A stretch of DNA of 64,000 nt from Cystobasidium ongulense (GCA_022835595.1 BQUP01000002.1:2900534-2964533); one strand, 5' to 3'; positions 1-12,402 are shown, counted from the first letter of the stretch. Notes: generated from the letters alone by a model not told the origin. Program-made: numbers and translations.

Positions 1-1
1 T

Positions 2-118
2 ATCCCTACTGGCGCAGGTAATGGATCATACAGCAACTTTGTCAACTATCCTTATGAGCAATGGGGAAGCCCGATGTATGACCAGAGCTTCGCTGCCCAA
101 CAGCAGCAGGGTCAGTAG
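2..118 (+). CDS. 3' end of a Q/G/Y-rich protein (partial)
   Basis: An open frame enters from the left edge and stops at TAG 116-118, giving the last 38 residues of a protein. They are rich in Gly, Tyr, Asn and Gln, with a short polyglutamine run just before the stop. This composition is common in the disordered tails of RNA-binding or prion-like fungal proteins, but no domain is visible, so no function is assigned. The start lies outside the window. It is convergent with HIS3 across about 490 bp. Confidence 0.55.
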   Translation: MPTGAGNGSYSNFVNYPYEQWGSPMYDQSFAAQQQQGQ

Positions 119-607
119 ATGCTAGAAGCAGACCAGATCGACGATCCATATACAAGATCAATTGCCTAAGGGGCTAGACGGCTCCAGTAGGGGTCTCTCC
201 TTGCCTGCACGATTGTCTCTTCTCAAACACACACAAAACGACCTAATTTCATTCAGAGCAAACTGAGTCCATCGCACTATATCTTGTACAGCTTCTGCTT
301 TTCTCTTCTTCTCGTCCCTTTTATCCCTTCTATCAAACAATTTGTTTTTTCGTGCGGTCTCAATTTTGTACATGCAGTACTGCTTCTCCTCAAAAGGTTG
401 TCAAAGGATGCTTCTTTACATGCTCGATGCTGCAATGCTCATAAAAAAGCAATGAGAAACTTGCCCAGGTTTCCTATAATTCCGACTTTGCCATTACCTC
501 TGACACGACAGTCAGATCTTCACTCGAGGCTGCTTATTCGACAAGACCACGATACATTGCTCAGCCAAGGATTCAAATAAAGGTATATGTGAAAATTTTC
601 TGTGACT
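119..607. other. convergent intergenic region
   Basis: This stretch lies between two gene 3' ends and should hold both 3' UTRs. Short open frames here have no family resemblance and no codon bias that I trust. I see no tRNA, repeat or other named element. Confidence 0.5.
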
Positions 608-1676
608 CTACAAAGCCAAGACGCCCTTCGTGCTAGGTACATCATCGCGTCCCGTTAAAGAAATAGCTTCCCTCAGAGCCAAAGCTAACGCTTTGAAAGC
701 TGATTCTGCACGATGATGGTCGTTATCTCCTCTTAAGCAATCAACGTGAAGTGTGATTCCAGCTTCCATGGCAAAAGAGTGAAAGACGTGAGGAATCATT
801 TCACATGATAAGTCTCCGATCTTTTCTCGTTTCTGTCGTTGACAAAAGTAGTGGCGGAGGGTGGGTGTGATAGGCGTGAGATTAGCTTCCATGGTGAATA
901 TCTCCAGAAGGAGGGAGAAGATAGTCAACACGCACTAAGCCAAGTTCTGCTACGCAGTATGGACGTGATGATATGTCGACTACGGCTCTTGATAGAGCCT
1001 CGTCTAGTGGCGCATGGCCGGTACCGTATCGCTTGATGCCGCGTCGTTCTCCCAGAGCTTGCTTGAAAGCTGAAGACATACAAGCATGTTAGATGATGCG
1101 GGTCTTTAATAACAAGCCTGTCAGGGTCACTTACCAGCTCCTAACGCCAATGCACAATCTTCCGCTGAATGGTGATCGTCTATCCAGAGGTCACCTTTGC
1201 ACTTGAGCTGGAGGGACATGCCTGAGAGGACGGAGTAAGTCAGTCAGTGAGCTGGCGAGCGGTGTAATTGAAGTCGCAGTTGGCAGCTCACCTCCGTGCT
1301 TAGCTAAGGCTGTGAGCATCTATATCCCGTTTAAAACAGCGTATGCGCGATCAGCTGCTGCATGACTTGGAATCACTTGCTAATGCTCGTCCTATGGCTG
1401 GCTTGCCGAAGCACCGACTCACATGGTCAAGGAAGCCGATTCCACTCTCGACTTTGATCTTCTGCGGTGCTTCAGCAGTCACATCTAGGCCTATCGACAC
1501 TGTAATTTCAGTCTCGCTGTGGTCCGGGATGATGGTTATCGAGATTGGATTTTATGCAAGAAAACAACCCGGCCGAGAAGTCCATCAGTCTTCACGAAAA
1601 GGAAAGCTTCACAGCATGGCAGGACAGCTTACGAGGTCTTGCGCTCCACGGTAGCTACTCGAAGTGATGAAGACAT
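608..1676 (-). CDS. HIS3: imidazoleglycerol-phosphate dehydratase
   Basis: This enzyme removes water from imidazole-glycerol phosphate in histidine synthesis (EC 4.2.1.19). Six exons join in frame: 1676-1633, 1516-1423, 1319-1292, 1221-1135, 1069-936 and 832-608, giving 203 residues, normal for a single-function fungal IGPD. The start ATG at 1676 is followed by a typical N-terminus ([14 protein letters not shown]). Family signatures are GIGFLDHM, LAKHGG, the first metal-binding HHSAED (about residues 72-77), SRPY, and the second metal-binding DHHRAES (about 167-173). Introns are 65-116 nt with GTRAGN-type donors. The gene is divergent from the zinc-finger gene, with about 920 bp between the two start codons. 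The assignment is firm. Confidence 0.95.
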
Positions 1677-2599
1677 GTTGACTGCAAGAATGGGTTGATT
1701 GGAGCGAGGTCGAGCTGCATGACCGGTCTTGCGACGACTGCCGTCGAAGACAGTGTGGCAAGAAGAAGCAAGCAACAAATTCGTTACATGAACAGAGGTA
1801 GATGCAAGGCGCGGAGGACGATCTGAGTCTGGCGATTGTACAATTGCCAGCGGCGTGAAGCGACATTGTCGACCAAGCTCGTTCATCGCAGCAAGACAAT
1901 GCAAACTGCAACTCCAGCAACCACATACAGCTGGAAGAGCCTAATGCGCATACATATTACTGAACACACGATGCACCTCGCATGATGCATTCCCGACGTG
2001 TGTCCGCTGCCCGCCACGCTTAAAGGCGGCCAGGCCGTCCAGATTGAAATCAGATCCAGCGCGGTCAACCTGCACGAGACAGCCTATCCAGCACGAGCTT
2101 GAATTGGCCATGTCGCTCGAGTCGACACGCCTGATCTGCACTAACAGAACTAAGCGAGGTCCTGTCCTGGTTGGCTGGCCAGCTGCCCCTCCCTGTCCTC
2201 TCCTGTTCGTTCTCCTCGCTAGCCCGGTCGTCGCTTTCTTCTTTCTCGAAAAGCTGGCCTGGCTTTGAAGCAGGGACAAGAAACGAGCGTACAAGACGGC
2301 GACTCGTCCCGACACGCGGCCTCAGCCTCCTTTCCCTCCACGTCGTCTCCTTTCCGCCCCTGGCCTGAAGGACCCGCGACCCCTCCCCCCTGAGATCCCC
2401 TCTGCGACCCTTGGCCTGCTTTGCACTGTCCTCTCCTTTTCAGCGGCGTGATTGATCAGCTCGACGTCAGCTGTCATCGGTGAGTCTGTGTTTCCCTCTA
2501 TTTTCTTTTCACTCTTCTCGCCCTTCTGCTCTGCTCGCATACTCGCATTCTTCGGAACTGACTGACCTCGTGCCTACTTCGTTGCTTCACTTCACCGGA
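1677..2599. other. divergent promoter region between HIS3 and the zinc-finger gene
   Basis: About 920 bp separate the two start codons. The right half (about 2160-2560) is rich in C/T tracts on the plus strand, as in many fungal promoters and leaders. CGACGTCA at 2462-2469 resembles a CRE/ATF-type bZIP site. GTGAGT at 2480 could be the donor of a leader intron for the zinc-finger gene. No clear Gcn4-type TGACTCA site was noticed for HIS3. Confidence 0.4.
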
Positions 2600-5028
2600 A
2601 TGACCTTCTTCACAGCGTATCTAGGCATCCCTGCGACTGCAGCTTCCGCGTGGTGGGAGGACCCGCCGCTCCCCGTCCCCTCTTGGACAACGCAAGACTT
2701 GCGATTCCCCTTCCCTATACAGATGCCTGCCTCTGCCTCGACACCGCTGTACTCGGGAAGTGCTGCAGCCGGTGGAGATGCATCACACCAATCTACCGTC
2801 CTGCCCTTTCCAGGAACGCCATTAGCAAGCGCCTCTGTTCCTGCTCTTGCAGTCGGATCTGGGTCCTGGATGTCTGGCTACTCTGCTGGCGATTTGGGCA
2901 TGCTTGATGATGGATCACGGACTGCCATGATCTGGCCTCCGCCACCTACTGCTGCTCAACCTCCCACAGCTGCACATTCTCCAGCTGGAAGCGGATACTC
3001 CTCACCCGGCTCGATATCTCGCAGGGCTCGTATTCAAAAGGTCCATCACTCAGGCGCCGCTGCAGACATTATTCAACAGCAGAAACGAAGCTATCATTCA
3101 CCCACTCGCTATTCCGAGGAATTCGGTAGCTCTTCAGTCGCCGTCGCTAGCTCAGAAGAAGAGACAGCCGAGGTGGACAACGATCCAGAGTACGTCGATA
3201 AAGAATACAGCAGCGGCGAAGCCGAATTTACCGAACCTGCTCCTCCTCCTACTTCAACAAACACTCGTACCGCTACGCGACCAGTGACACGAGGCAAGAA
3301 GCGTAAATCAGCCGACAGCTCGGGCGGATCTGGCAGATCATCAGGCCAAGCAAAAGTCTTTCAATGTACTGGTTTCGGCGAGTGCAATATGGTCTTTTCT
3401 AGATCGGAACATCTGGCTAGACACATCCGCAAACATACTGGTGAAAGGCCTTTCAAGTGTCGATGCGGAAGAGCTTTCTCAAGATTGGATAATGTAAGTC
3501 ACGGCTATTCCGGTTCATAGTCTCTTGCACCTCTGATCACCTATCGCTACCGCACAGCTCCGTCAACACACTCAAACAGTTCATCATGATCAGCCCAAAA
3601 AGAATGCCGAGATGCTCGAGCGTCTTGCATCAGTACATGCCAACTTATCAGCGAGCGCCTCCAAAGTCCACAAAGGTATCAATGTACCCTTATCAGTAGC
3701 CCGCAACGCACACAGCTCTTCCTCCTCCAAATCTTCTTCTGGCTCTGGCTCTTCTTCGGTCTCGTCAGAAGGCACTATCAAACGTAGAGCTGCTCAGGAT
3801 GCAGAGGCTGTGTTGGATGAGATGACAGTAGAGGAGGAAATTGCTCATGCTATGGCCAGCCGTGCAGCTAGTGCCCAACCGCTCCCTCTGCCAGAACATA
3901 CCTACTACCGTAAGTCATCTAGGCACTAGGGACAAGTGTCAGTACTGATTATTTGTTTTCGTATACCTAGCTGCCAGTCATTATACGCATCGAGGATCCG
4001 CATCTAGCGAAAGCACAACAAGTGACTTTTCTATTTCCCCTAGCACACCAGCTACAAGACTACCCTGGCTGCCTCATCCTGGACCTCATGAAATATGTCA
4101 TTATCGCTCTCACCAGCACCAGCCAGAAGCAGGTCTCCCTCGGTATGTTGTATCAATGTCTGCGCCTCCTCCGGCGTCTGTCTCTCGAGAAAAGGACACC
4201 TACGTCACTCTTCCACCGATCAGACCTCTTAGACCTCTTCTACCGCCTCTCGGTGCACTACTTCCTGCACCCACGGACAGATTTTACCCAGCTTCTTTCC
4301 CACCTACCACCTATCCCATCTCTCCGTACTTTGCAAACGCATCTCAAGTAGCTTGGAGAGCTGGACTTTCATATGCTGCAGCTACAAACACATATGTACA
4401 CTCGAGACCGATTGACTACCCTTCAGCGCCTGGTATGTCTTATGACTTTAGAGACTATATTGTCAATCAGGAGGAGGAATCATCAAGCGGTCCTGTGAGC
4501 GAACAATATCGTGTCGCTCCCACCGTCAGAGAAGTACCTAGTCAAGACCATACACTCGCTAGGACGGCTTCCTTCGATGATTCTCCTCCTAGCTTTGAAG
4601 GAGCACAAAGAGCGACCTCGAGCGAAGAAAGCTTCGGAGCGCCACAGGAAGACGCGCATGACCACGCGGCGCTGCTGCACATGCGTACAAGTACAGTCAC
4701 CCAGGAAGACGTGACGGGGGGACGCCTACCAAAGAATGCGACCGCGAATGCCTCGGCGGCAAGCGATCCATATCACTGGCATATGCCACTCGTCAGTGGA
4801 CTTGAATACTTCGCTGGCCATTCACGAGCGATAAGTGCAGAAAGATCGACTACAACACCGCTACTCCCTCAAGTTGGGCCTTCAGACGAAGAAGCTCAAC
4901 CCGCGCAGATCGCTGAGAAGATGTCATTGAAGACACTTTGCGGCCCTGATGATCAGGTCGCTTCTGGGCTCGTAGCTGAGGATGCTATATTCGATGAAAA
5001 AGACTTTCACATGAACATCACGGATTGA
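2600..5028 (+). CDS. C2H2 zinc-finger transcription regulator
   Basis: Three exons (2600-3493, 3558-3909, 3971-5028) give 767 residues. Two adjacent C2H2 fingers sit near residues 256-279 (C-x5-C, H-x3-H) and 287-307. The second has the short CRCG cysteine pair and the [15 protein letters not shown] helix typical of fungal Rsv/Usv1/Com2-like factors, and an intron splits it after DN. Around the fingers the chain is disordered: Ser/Pro-rich before, a basic GKKRK stretch at the N side that may serve as a nuclear signal, and Ser runs and acidic patches after. It probably binds DNA in the nucleus; targets cannot be told from sequence. The first in-frame ATG is 2600; a possible leader intron (donor at 2480, acceptor near 2617) would move the start, so the N-terminus is less sure than the rest. 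Confidence 0.85.
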
Positions 5029-5207
5029 TTGGGTGCATTACCTGGTCAGCGTTGCTTGCTGTTTGCGCAAAGGTGTTGTATATTATATCATCTAATAGAA
5101 TACCTTATCTCGTATAGACCTGCTTTTGTAGTGATACATTGGTCATTGATAAATGCTACATGTAAATGCTCATCACCTTCGCCTAGTGCTGCTGAACCCT
5201 CGCCTTC

Positions 5208-6607
5208 TCAACTTGGCCGATGTGGTTGTCTCTTGCAACCGCCTGGCAAGAGATAGCTAAATCTATCTTTATAGTCTAGGACTGATTTTGGTATGTTCTG
5301 CGTACTGCTTGACGGCGGTATTCTGCCCCATTGGTCGAGGAGCGATTTAAAATCGTATGCCTCAGGCAGCATGTCGTAAATGTCTGCTCCGGTACAGATT
5401 TTGTCTTGTATGACCTCTGGGGAAAGTAGATTCGGCGAGGTAACTCGGTCGTTGTGTGAATAAGATCTTAACAGACAAAATGGAAACTCGTCAGTTAAAG
5501 GGGGAAAGTCTGCTAGATGACGTGAGTAGAGGTTCAAGCTCACTTCATCTTGAAAACAAAATCATCGATATATTTGAAAGCAAAGGTTAGATGCCAACCT
5601 GCATTCTCCAAAATAGTTTCACTCTGTCTAGAATGAGTATAACCATTATAACTATTTGAACCATATTTCTTAGCACTAGCTCTCCATTGTCTAGGACCTG
5701 CACCTTCTCCATTATTGACATCTATTGAATTACTACGTTCCATTGGAAATTCGAATGAATATAAATAACTTGGCATTCCTAAATGTATTATATCTGGAAA
5801 ACCTTGACAGTATTTCAATAGTGATATTGAACGTGATGATGGAATCTCATCTACATCACTTTGCAATATTATACTTGCTTTTAAAGGATGTAAAGAATCT
5901 ATAATTTTAGAAACACCAGATCTCATTCTAATTTCATTCTCGAAAGGATCTTCCTTATTCTTCTTTTCTTTGCCATTGTTGTTTATATTACTACTTGAAG
6001 TAGGAGGAGAAGAATGTAAATCTGTAACTTTATCATGAATGATTTTATCCTTTGCAAAATCAAATTGATCTTGATTTTCTTCAAATATAAATGGTTTATA
6101 ATCACCACTAAAGGTGATATTCGATTCAATTATAACGAAATAATCTACTTTATCATATAATTCTCTTATTCTTATTTCCAACAAATCTAATTCGACCGAA
6201 AAGATAATAACATCGTAAACTTTAGGCAACTCTTTTTCTGCTGTGTTCATAAAAGATCCTAGACCATGCGCTTTGCAGATTCCATTGTACGCTTCTATGT
6301 CGTTGGTAGATTGTGATGATGTATAGTCTTCTATTCTTTTCCAGAGTGAATCATCGTTATCGAGTTTGATAACATTTTTAAATCTTTCAGGTGGTCTCTC
6401 CCAAAGTGGTCGAGTCGCGTATCCTAGATCTCTGAAATGGACCGAGACAGCATCATCTCTATGAGCTAGGAATATAAGAAAGACAGCTATGCAACATGCG
6501 ACAGCTACAACGCGCCTTCTGCTACTGATGATGAGTGCTTTCGGACCGTAGCCGTGCTTTTGCCGCGTTTCACAAGCATAATGCGCTGGACCTGGCAGGA
6601 GACTCAT
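5208..6607 (-). CDS. GT17 family (MGAT3-like) beta-1,4-N-acetylglucosaminyltransferase
   Basis: Two exons (6607-5544, 5466-5208) give 440 residues. A short basic tail precedes one hydrophobic segment at about residues 33-48, the layout of a type II Golgi membrane enzyme. The luminal part matches glycosyltransferase family 17: YDVIIFSVELDLLEIRI, VDYFVIIESN, a DVDE metal/nucleotide-binding motif at about 251-254, FPDIIHLGMPSYLYSFEF, and FKMKSYSHNDR, which is split by the intron. GT17 members add bisecting N-acetylglucosamine in animals; fungal members are poorly characterised, so the acceptor sugar is unknown. A low-complexity Ser/Asn/Lys insert lies near 197-222. The first 70 codons are C-ending, the rest strongly A/T-ending. 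Confidence 0.85.
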
Positions 6608-7499
6608 ATTCGTCGCAGAGTGCTTCTATCCCCTGCTTCCATTGGGGATGCTATCGTGCGAAGGCTCTAAGCTTGTGTCTGCATGTGCAGTAGTTGTTGT
6701 CCCGCTACGCAAGGGCATTCAATATGATTAAATTACAATACCGCTTCATGCCGAGTCTTTTAGATGATCGAAGCAAAGAAAGAAGAAGGAAGAAGGCACG
6801 TGCGCGAGTTAAAATGGGTGTACAGTACAAGCCAGCCGTCAATCATTGCAAGAAAGGAAGCCCTCCACGCAAGGACTCGCAAAGCTGAATTGTTATCGGG
6901 ATCCACAGTCGTCAGGTTTTCTCAAGGTTTGCCTGTAAGACCTGACTGTAGGCGATGTAGCCTGGATTTTTACTTGTCAATTTGGAACCACCAATATATC
7001 TTCAAAAACAGATCTAAAGAAGTACATCAGGGCAACGCACACTTTACATTACATACACTGGTGATACCGCTCTCTAATATAACAGTCACATAGGACAGAG
7101 CATTACACCTTTAGCGAGCCTAGATGGCCGCTTGAAGGGGTTTAGGGAAAGATCGACTAACCGCCTACTCAGACTGTAATTTCCCACTTGATACTAGGAG
7201 TCCAGCGAGTGTCTTGTCCGGTAGTTAGGAGTTTCCAAGGTATAACAGAGCAATGGCTTGAAATGTCTTCATTTCTCCCATGCCTTCACGCGCCGGGGCC
7301 AAAATCGTCCCACATTCGATCCCTCTTTCTATTCCATGGTAACAAGAATACGGAGGGTAAGATCAAAGTAAGGAGGGGTGGGAATAAAAAGGGTATGGGG
7401 TATTCTTGAATTGCGAAATTAATTTGATTTTGAACAGAATCATTTAAAAGAGGGAAAGATAGGTGAATGGGTCTTCTTTTCTCATTCACTCACTCACTC
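6608..7499. other. intergenic region upstream of the GT17 gene and downstream of ERG3
   Basis: About 890 bp should hold the GT17 promoter and the ERG3 3' UTR. A short CTCACT-type tandem (about 7483-7501) runs into the ERG3 stop. Open frames here are short and have no recognisable product. I see nothing else. Confidence 0.45.
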
Positions 7500-9197
7500 T
7501 CACTTCCTCCTCCGTAATAAAGGTAATTCTTTATTACTTTCTTTATCACTATTCGTATCTTCAAATCCAGAATCTGATCTAGAATAATTAGGTGAATTTC
7601 TACCTGATGAAGAAGTCGAAGAGGTTGATTCAAGTTCATCAACATCGCTATTTCTTCTCGTTTGTAATAATATTGAAGGAGAAGCAGTTGATGAGATTGA
7701 CGATTTGATAAGCAATTTCTCCTTTTCATCCAACAATCTCATTTCTTCTTTTTCTTGTTTATATTTCTTTTTAGCGTCTTCAAGTGCTAAGATAGCATTT
7801 AAAGGATCATCTTCAGTTTTAGGATGGCGATAACTACCACCAACTCTATCTGCCCAAGTGAAATACTGTCCATAATTGTAAACAAAGTACATATGATGTA
7901 AAGTATGATGAGCAGGTCCATTTATAATTCTTTCCAATGGATGTCCAACAATCATATCTGAATCGTGAATGAAGATAGACCATAGATTGACAGTGCAGAA
8001 TAAGCCGAGGTAGGTGTACTTGTGCAGAGGGAAGACATAGACGAAGAAGTGGTATGGGACGGATTGGAGATAGCCATCGAATGGGTTGAAAGCATGTGAT
8101 GCGAAAGGGGTGGGGATGACCCATTTGTGGTGTGGCTTGTGTAGACGCTTGTAGACCGCGGGCCAGTGCAGCCACCGATGGACAAAGTAAATGCACAGAT
8201 CGGTAAACCAGAGGAAGAAGGCGGAGCTGCGGTGGTATAAATCGTATATCGAGGCATATCGAGTCGTGCAGAGAAGGGCGGCAAACAAACAAGACGGAAA
8301 AAGTCAGCAACAGCTAACTCAAAAGGTTCGTAGAGGATGAAAGAGGAAGACTCACCTCAGAACAATGTAAAGAACACCAGCACTCCAGTTCCATTCACTT
8401 CCAAAAACATTCTTAAACGGCGAGTTTTCAACACCTTCATACATTTTACTAAAACCTCTAACTTCACCTAGAAACCAAGGTAGAGTTAAGAAATCTAATA
8501 CCCAAAAACCTTTTAGAGACATTTCAATTTCTTGTCTAACTTGATTCTTTAAGAATCTTGGATGTTTCATCATTCTTTTATCGACTGTTGTTTTGGTGTG
8601 TCATGTAGAGTGGGTTTGAGGATGAGGGTGATGCGTATCAGGTGAGGAACAAGATATACGAAAGCAGTGAGGATAGTCATGTTTCGTGTCGTTTGCATCG
8701 TACAAAGGTAGTCGCGTATACCGAGTGTCGCGGAGAGATAGTGATCAGAGACAGGATAATAAGATTTTGACAGTGTTGTATCCATAATTGGGCGAAGGGT
8801 CGGCAGGGAGGGAGCGGACAGAAACAAAAGAAGTGGATTCGGTCGAGAGCGGGAAGGGAAGGGAGGAAAGAGAGGAGGAGGTGTGGCAGGGTCAGCTTCG
8901 AGTACATGCATGTATTGTAGTAGTAGATATTCGTTGACCTACACATGAGATAGTAGCTCCCGCCTGCCATTCCAAAGTAGAGGACGAATATCCCGATGAT
9001 GGTGAGGGTGTAGAGCTGGGAGAGAGAGAGAGACGCGTTTAGAGGTGATATACAATGCACACTGGATACTGATTACCGGGAATGCGACTCACACTGACAC
9101 ACTGCCTCAGCATGTTGTCCCTCGTGTAGACCGGACTGAGGCTCTCCCATGCCTTGTCGAGGCCGTGGTTGTCTGCCCACTCGAGGACGACGTCCAT
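7500..9197 (-). CDS. ERG3: sterol C-5 desaturase
   Basis: This ER membrane di-iron enzyme adds the C5-C6 double bond in ergosterol synthesis. Exons 9197-9093, 9015-8943, 8584-8356 and 8226-7500 join in frame to 377 residues. The three histidine boxes of the fatty acid hydroxylase/sterol desaturase superfamily are plain: HRWLH (152-156), HKPHH (165-169) and HHTLHH (242-247). ERG3-specific blocks include GIFVLYFGMAGGSYYLM, FTDLCIYFVHRW, TPFASHAFNPFDGY and YNYGQYFTWADRVGGSYR. Membrane segments lie at about 40-60, 90-110, 140-155 and 195-225. After the catalytic core comes an unusual charged and Ser/Thr-rich tail of about 110 residues ending LLRRRK. The gene is divergent from SLD5. Codon use changes sharply along the gene. 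Confidence 0.96.
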
Positions 9198-10196
9198 GGT
9201 GTATGTGTGTGTGTGGTGTATGTGTTGGGTGTGGTCGGGTGTGCTATGTCGCTGCTGTTGCGTCCCAATCCAAAAGCGAGGTGTGGCCTGTGCCTCTTGT
9301 TATGCTATGCGCTGCTACTGAGCCGGACGGTGGATAGACTGGATGGACAGCCTGACGCGACAGGCGGCTGTCTTGTGTGTCTCGAGTAGACTGGACTGTG
9401 GAGAGTGTTGTTGTTCTCTGCTGTGCTCGTGTATCGTGCTCTCGGGTCTATTCTATTCTGTCCTCGTCTGCGAGCGAGCGAGCGTGCTTGCTGGTGCTTG
9501 TTCTCAAAAGAGTGTCGAGGGGATGCTGCCACCAGTAACGTGGAGTGCGTCGGGTAGTCTGGACGGAGTATGCTGTAATGAGAGTAGGGACAAGTGCAAG
9601 CTCTTCTTTCCTCTTCCTCTCTCTCCCGCTGTCGAGTCGCCGTGTGACTTTTGCAAGATTGAAAAGATCAGGCCATGCAGGTTGCGAGTGCGATCGGGAA
9701 CAGCGCGGAACTGGTGGCGAGATGGGATATGGAAAGGTGGTGATAAAAGTGAGGGGAGCTGGCTGGTTATTTAATTGCGACGACGACGACGACGTGGATG
9801 TGATGGCAAGCAATGGAATGAGGGTCGTCGGGTGCGGCCTCTTCTCGCCATCGCTGTGGTGGGGCGGCCTCGAGGAAAGACTCGCCCGCCTGTTCGGCCG
9901 TGATCATGCGACAACTTGAAGGCGGTGGGAGAAGAGATATCAGATAGCGTTGTCATTGATGCATTAACGAGCACTCGGACACACAGCACACTGACTGCAT
10001 TGTGGAACTGGAGTGCAAGTGTAGCTGCTACAGTCTGACCTGTCACCGTCTCGCCATAGAAACTGACCTCCCAGTCCGCGCCACACTGAAAGCTCTCTCT
10101 CTCTCTGCGCGCACATTATTACTTACTGCACGCGTCTCTCTCGAGCAACACCAAGCAGCACCACTCGACCCCAAACACCGACACAACAACAACAAC
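9198..10196. other. divergent promoter region between ERG3 and SLD5, with simple repeats
   Basis: About 1 kb separates the two start codons. It holds a GT-rich run directly upstream of ERG3 (about 9199-9240) and a short CGA triplet run (about 9778-9794). The last 100 bp before SLD5 are rich in C, A and CT runs. Both strands contain open frames of about 100-140 codons here, but they are low in complexity and look like no known family. ERG3 is usually sterol-responsive; I did not identify a defined sterol element. Confidence 0.45.
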
Positions 10197-12118
10197 ATGG
10201 CCAACTTCTTCGACGACGATGCACATGACACCCTCAACCATGACGAGCAGATCCATCCAGAGGACACTCGCGCAGGGCCATCGCGTCGTCCGGCAAGAAG
10301 CACAAGCACAAGCACAAGCACAAGTCAAGATGGTGAGGATCAATTGCCCCCTCCATTAGCTGGACGCACTACCTCTCATAACAATGACAAAGGCAAAGCG
10401 CGGGCTCCTGCGGGCTATACCTCAAACGGTGGTGGTGTGCAGAGACACGCCAGAGGGAGCAGCACAATGTCAATCGACCTCGACACGACAACCACAACGA
10501 CGCGGCACAGGGGCAACAATACAACAACAGCGAGACAAAGAGACAGAGGCTTCCTAGCAGATGACGACCAAGAAGACGACGCTGTCAATGCAGCGCGTGG
10601 GGGAGGCGAAGAAGATGAATCGGTCCAACTAGATGGGGATGGAGGAAACAGCGAATCTGATATTCAACACCTCATGAGATTATACATGGATGAAAGAATG
10701 GCTCCTGAACTATTGAAATTCCCTGAGGAATTGATCACTAATCTAATGCAAAACTTGGAAGCTCAGGTTAGTCATGGATCCTTCCTTCCATCCACTCCAC
10801 TGTGTTGGGGTAGTAGTTTGATAGCTGATACATTCTCGACGTCTTACTATATGGATCCGCTATACACTTCTTCTCTCGTAACTGTTACACAACGCAATAC
10901 TCACTCATTCATGTTCCATTCCATCCCAACACGCAATAAAACCAAACTATCAACCCGCGCACCCAACGACAACGATTCGAACAAATCAAACAAATGAAAA
11001 ACATCGACACCAACACCGAATTGAAAACCACACTCAAATGATAATACAGACAGAAGCTGCTTCTGTCTTGCTTTCTTCAGGAATAACTTCAAAAGCAGAA
11101 GAACATGAACGTTTATTACTAGTTCAAATGGAAATTGAACGTGTTAGATGGTTATTGAGAAGTTATCTACGTACTAGAACTCACAAGGTGGGTTTTGTTT
11201 TTCTCACTCTCGTTCGTCAAGGCATCTTTTTCATGCCTGATTGGAGATGGGTTACACGGTGACGGTCTCCTGCGATGGTGTAGTCCGGCTCCATTCGAAG
11301 GATGGGACCCTGGTTACTGCTCTCACGAATCTTTGAACTGATTCAGTCTATTCTTCCATTTCTTCTTCCGGCGCATCGTATTTCTCTACCGCTTTCTCCC
11401 CCATTCAATTGTCTCTCTATCGCGCTTCTCACAACCACAATCGGCCAATTACGCAATACAATCAATACAATCCTTTAAAACGGCACACTATCTTACAAAT
11501 TCCCTTTCTTCCATTCACCTCGCTCATGGGATGGGAAATAACGTATACACACAGATTGAAAAACAAGCACAATACCTACTCAAAACACCATTAGCTAAAA
11601 TAAAAATGTCAGATATAGAATCTGGTTATGCAGAAAGATATTCAACTTTAATCTTTAAACATTTTAATAATTGTGTTGTTGGTAATATACCGGAACGTTT
11701 AGGGAGGTTGGATGAAGATGAAATGAGTGAGTTCAAAAACGTTCTTCTTTTTGACATTACCACCGGTTGTTCATGAAGGACGCTGCTGTAGCGTGTCGAG
11801 TTTCCACAAAGCTGATCTGCTATTGCCTTTACAGTTGTAAGACCGGATTTGGATCAAGCTGTCTTCGCCAGAGCGAGAAGAGATTGTCCCCCTATATTAT
11901 TACCAGAGTAAGTTCTTCTTCGAAAGACACTTGTCTTAAGGGATTCCATCTCTTTTGTTATTTGGTGTTGCAATGCCAAAGGATCCGAGAATAACGTGCT
12001 GACCCATCCCAATTCCTACAGCCAACAATCACTCGAGATGAAAGCTGGTGAGATCCATTTAGTGAGATATAAAAGTGTTAGAAGATTAGTGAGGGATGGA
12101 GATGTGAGGCTTGTATAG
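10197..12118 (+). CDS. SLD5: GINS complex subunit Sld5
   Basis: Sld5 is one of four GINS subunits, part of the CMG replicative helicase in the nucleus. Five exons (10197-10766, 11050-11187, 11555-11726, 11835-11907, 12022-12118) give 349 residues. The family core is seen in LMRLYMDERMAPELLKFPEELI, VQMEIERVRWLLRSYLRTRTHK, IPERLGRLDEDE, VRPDLDQAVFARAR and the C-terminal beta domain HLVRYKSVRRLV ending in VRLV. Human SLD5 is about 223 residues; here about 150 extra N-terminal residues are low-complexity (Ser-Thr repeat, Thr runs, acidic patches), close to SLD5 sizes only if disordered. Intron 1 (283 nt) and intron 2 (367 nt) are long for this window. The start at 10197 is the first ATG in frame. 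Confidence 0.92.
10301..10324 (+). repeat. CACAAG hexanucleotide tandem repeat inside SLD5
   Basis: Four perfect head-to-tail copies of CACAAG encode alternating Ser and Thr in the disordered N-terminal part of Sld5. Length variation here would keep the frame. Confidence 0.8.
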
Positions 12119-12402
12119 TAGTTGTAGTATGTTTCCGTTGTCAATGTGCTCTCTACTGGGAAACACGTGCCGCCTGGTTGAGCTTGAAACTGCTGCATGA
12201 TCCGAACATCTCTGACAAGAAGGCCGACGCCTCAGAGACCTGTAATAAAGATGAAGAGCTCTCTCGCGGTGTGTCATTGAAGTCAATCAAGTAGTTCCGC
12301 TAGACAGAATCGACGCGACCTTCTTTGACCGTCTCGATCTTGTTTCTCCATGGTTCTTTCTTTCCGACCGACTTGCTCAAAGTCGACCCCACCTGCAGCA
12401 GG

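Noticed and set aside
2480-2599. Earlier start of the zinc-finger protein at 2480
   Set aside because: The codon there is GTG and lies on a splice-donor-like GTGAGT; the first true ATG is 2600.
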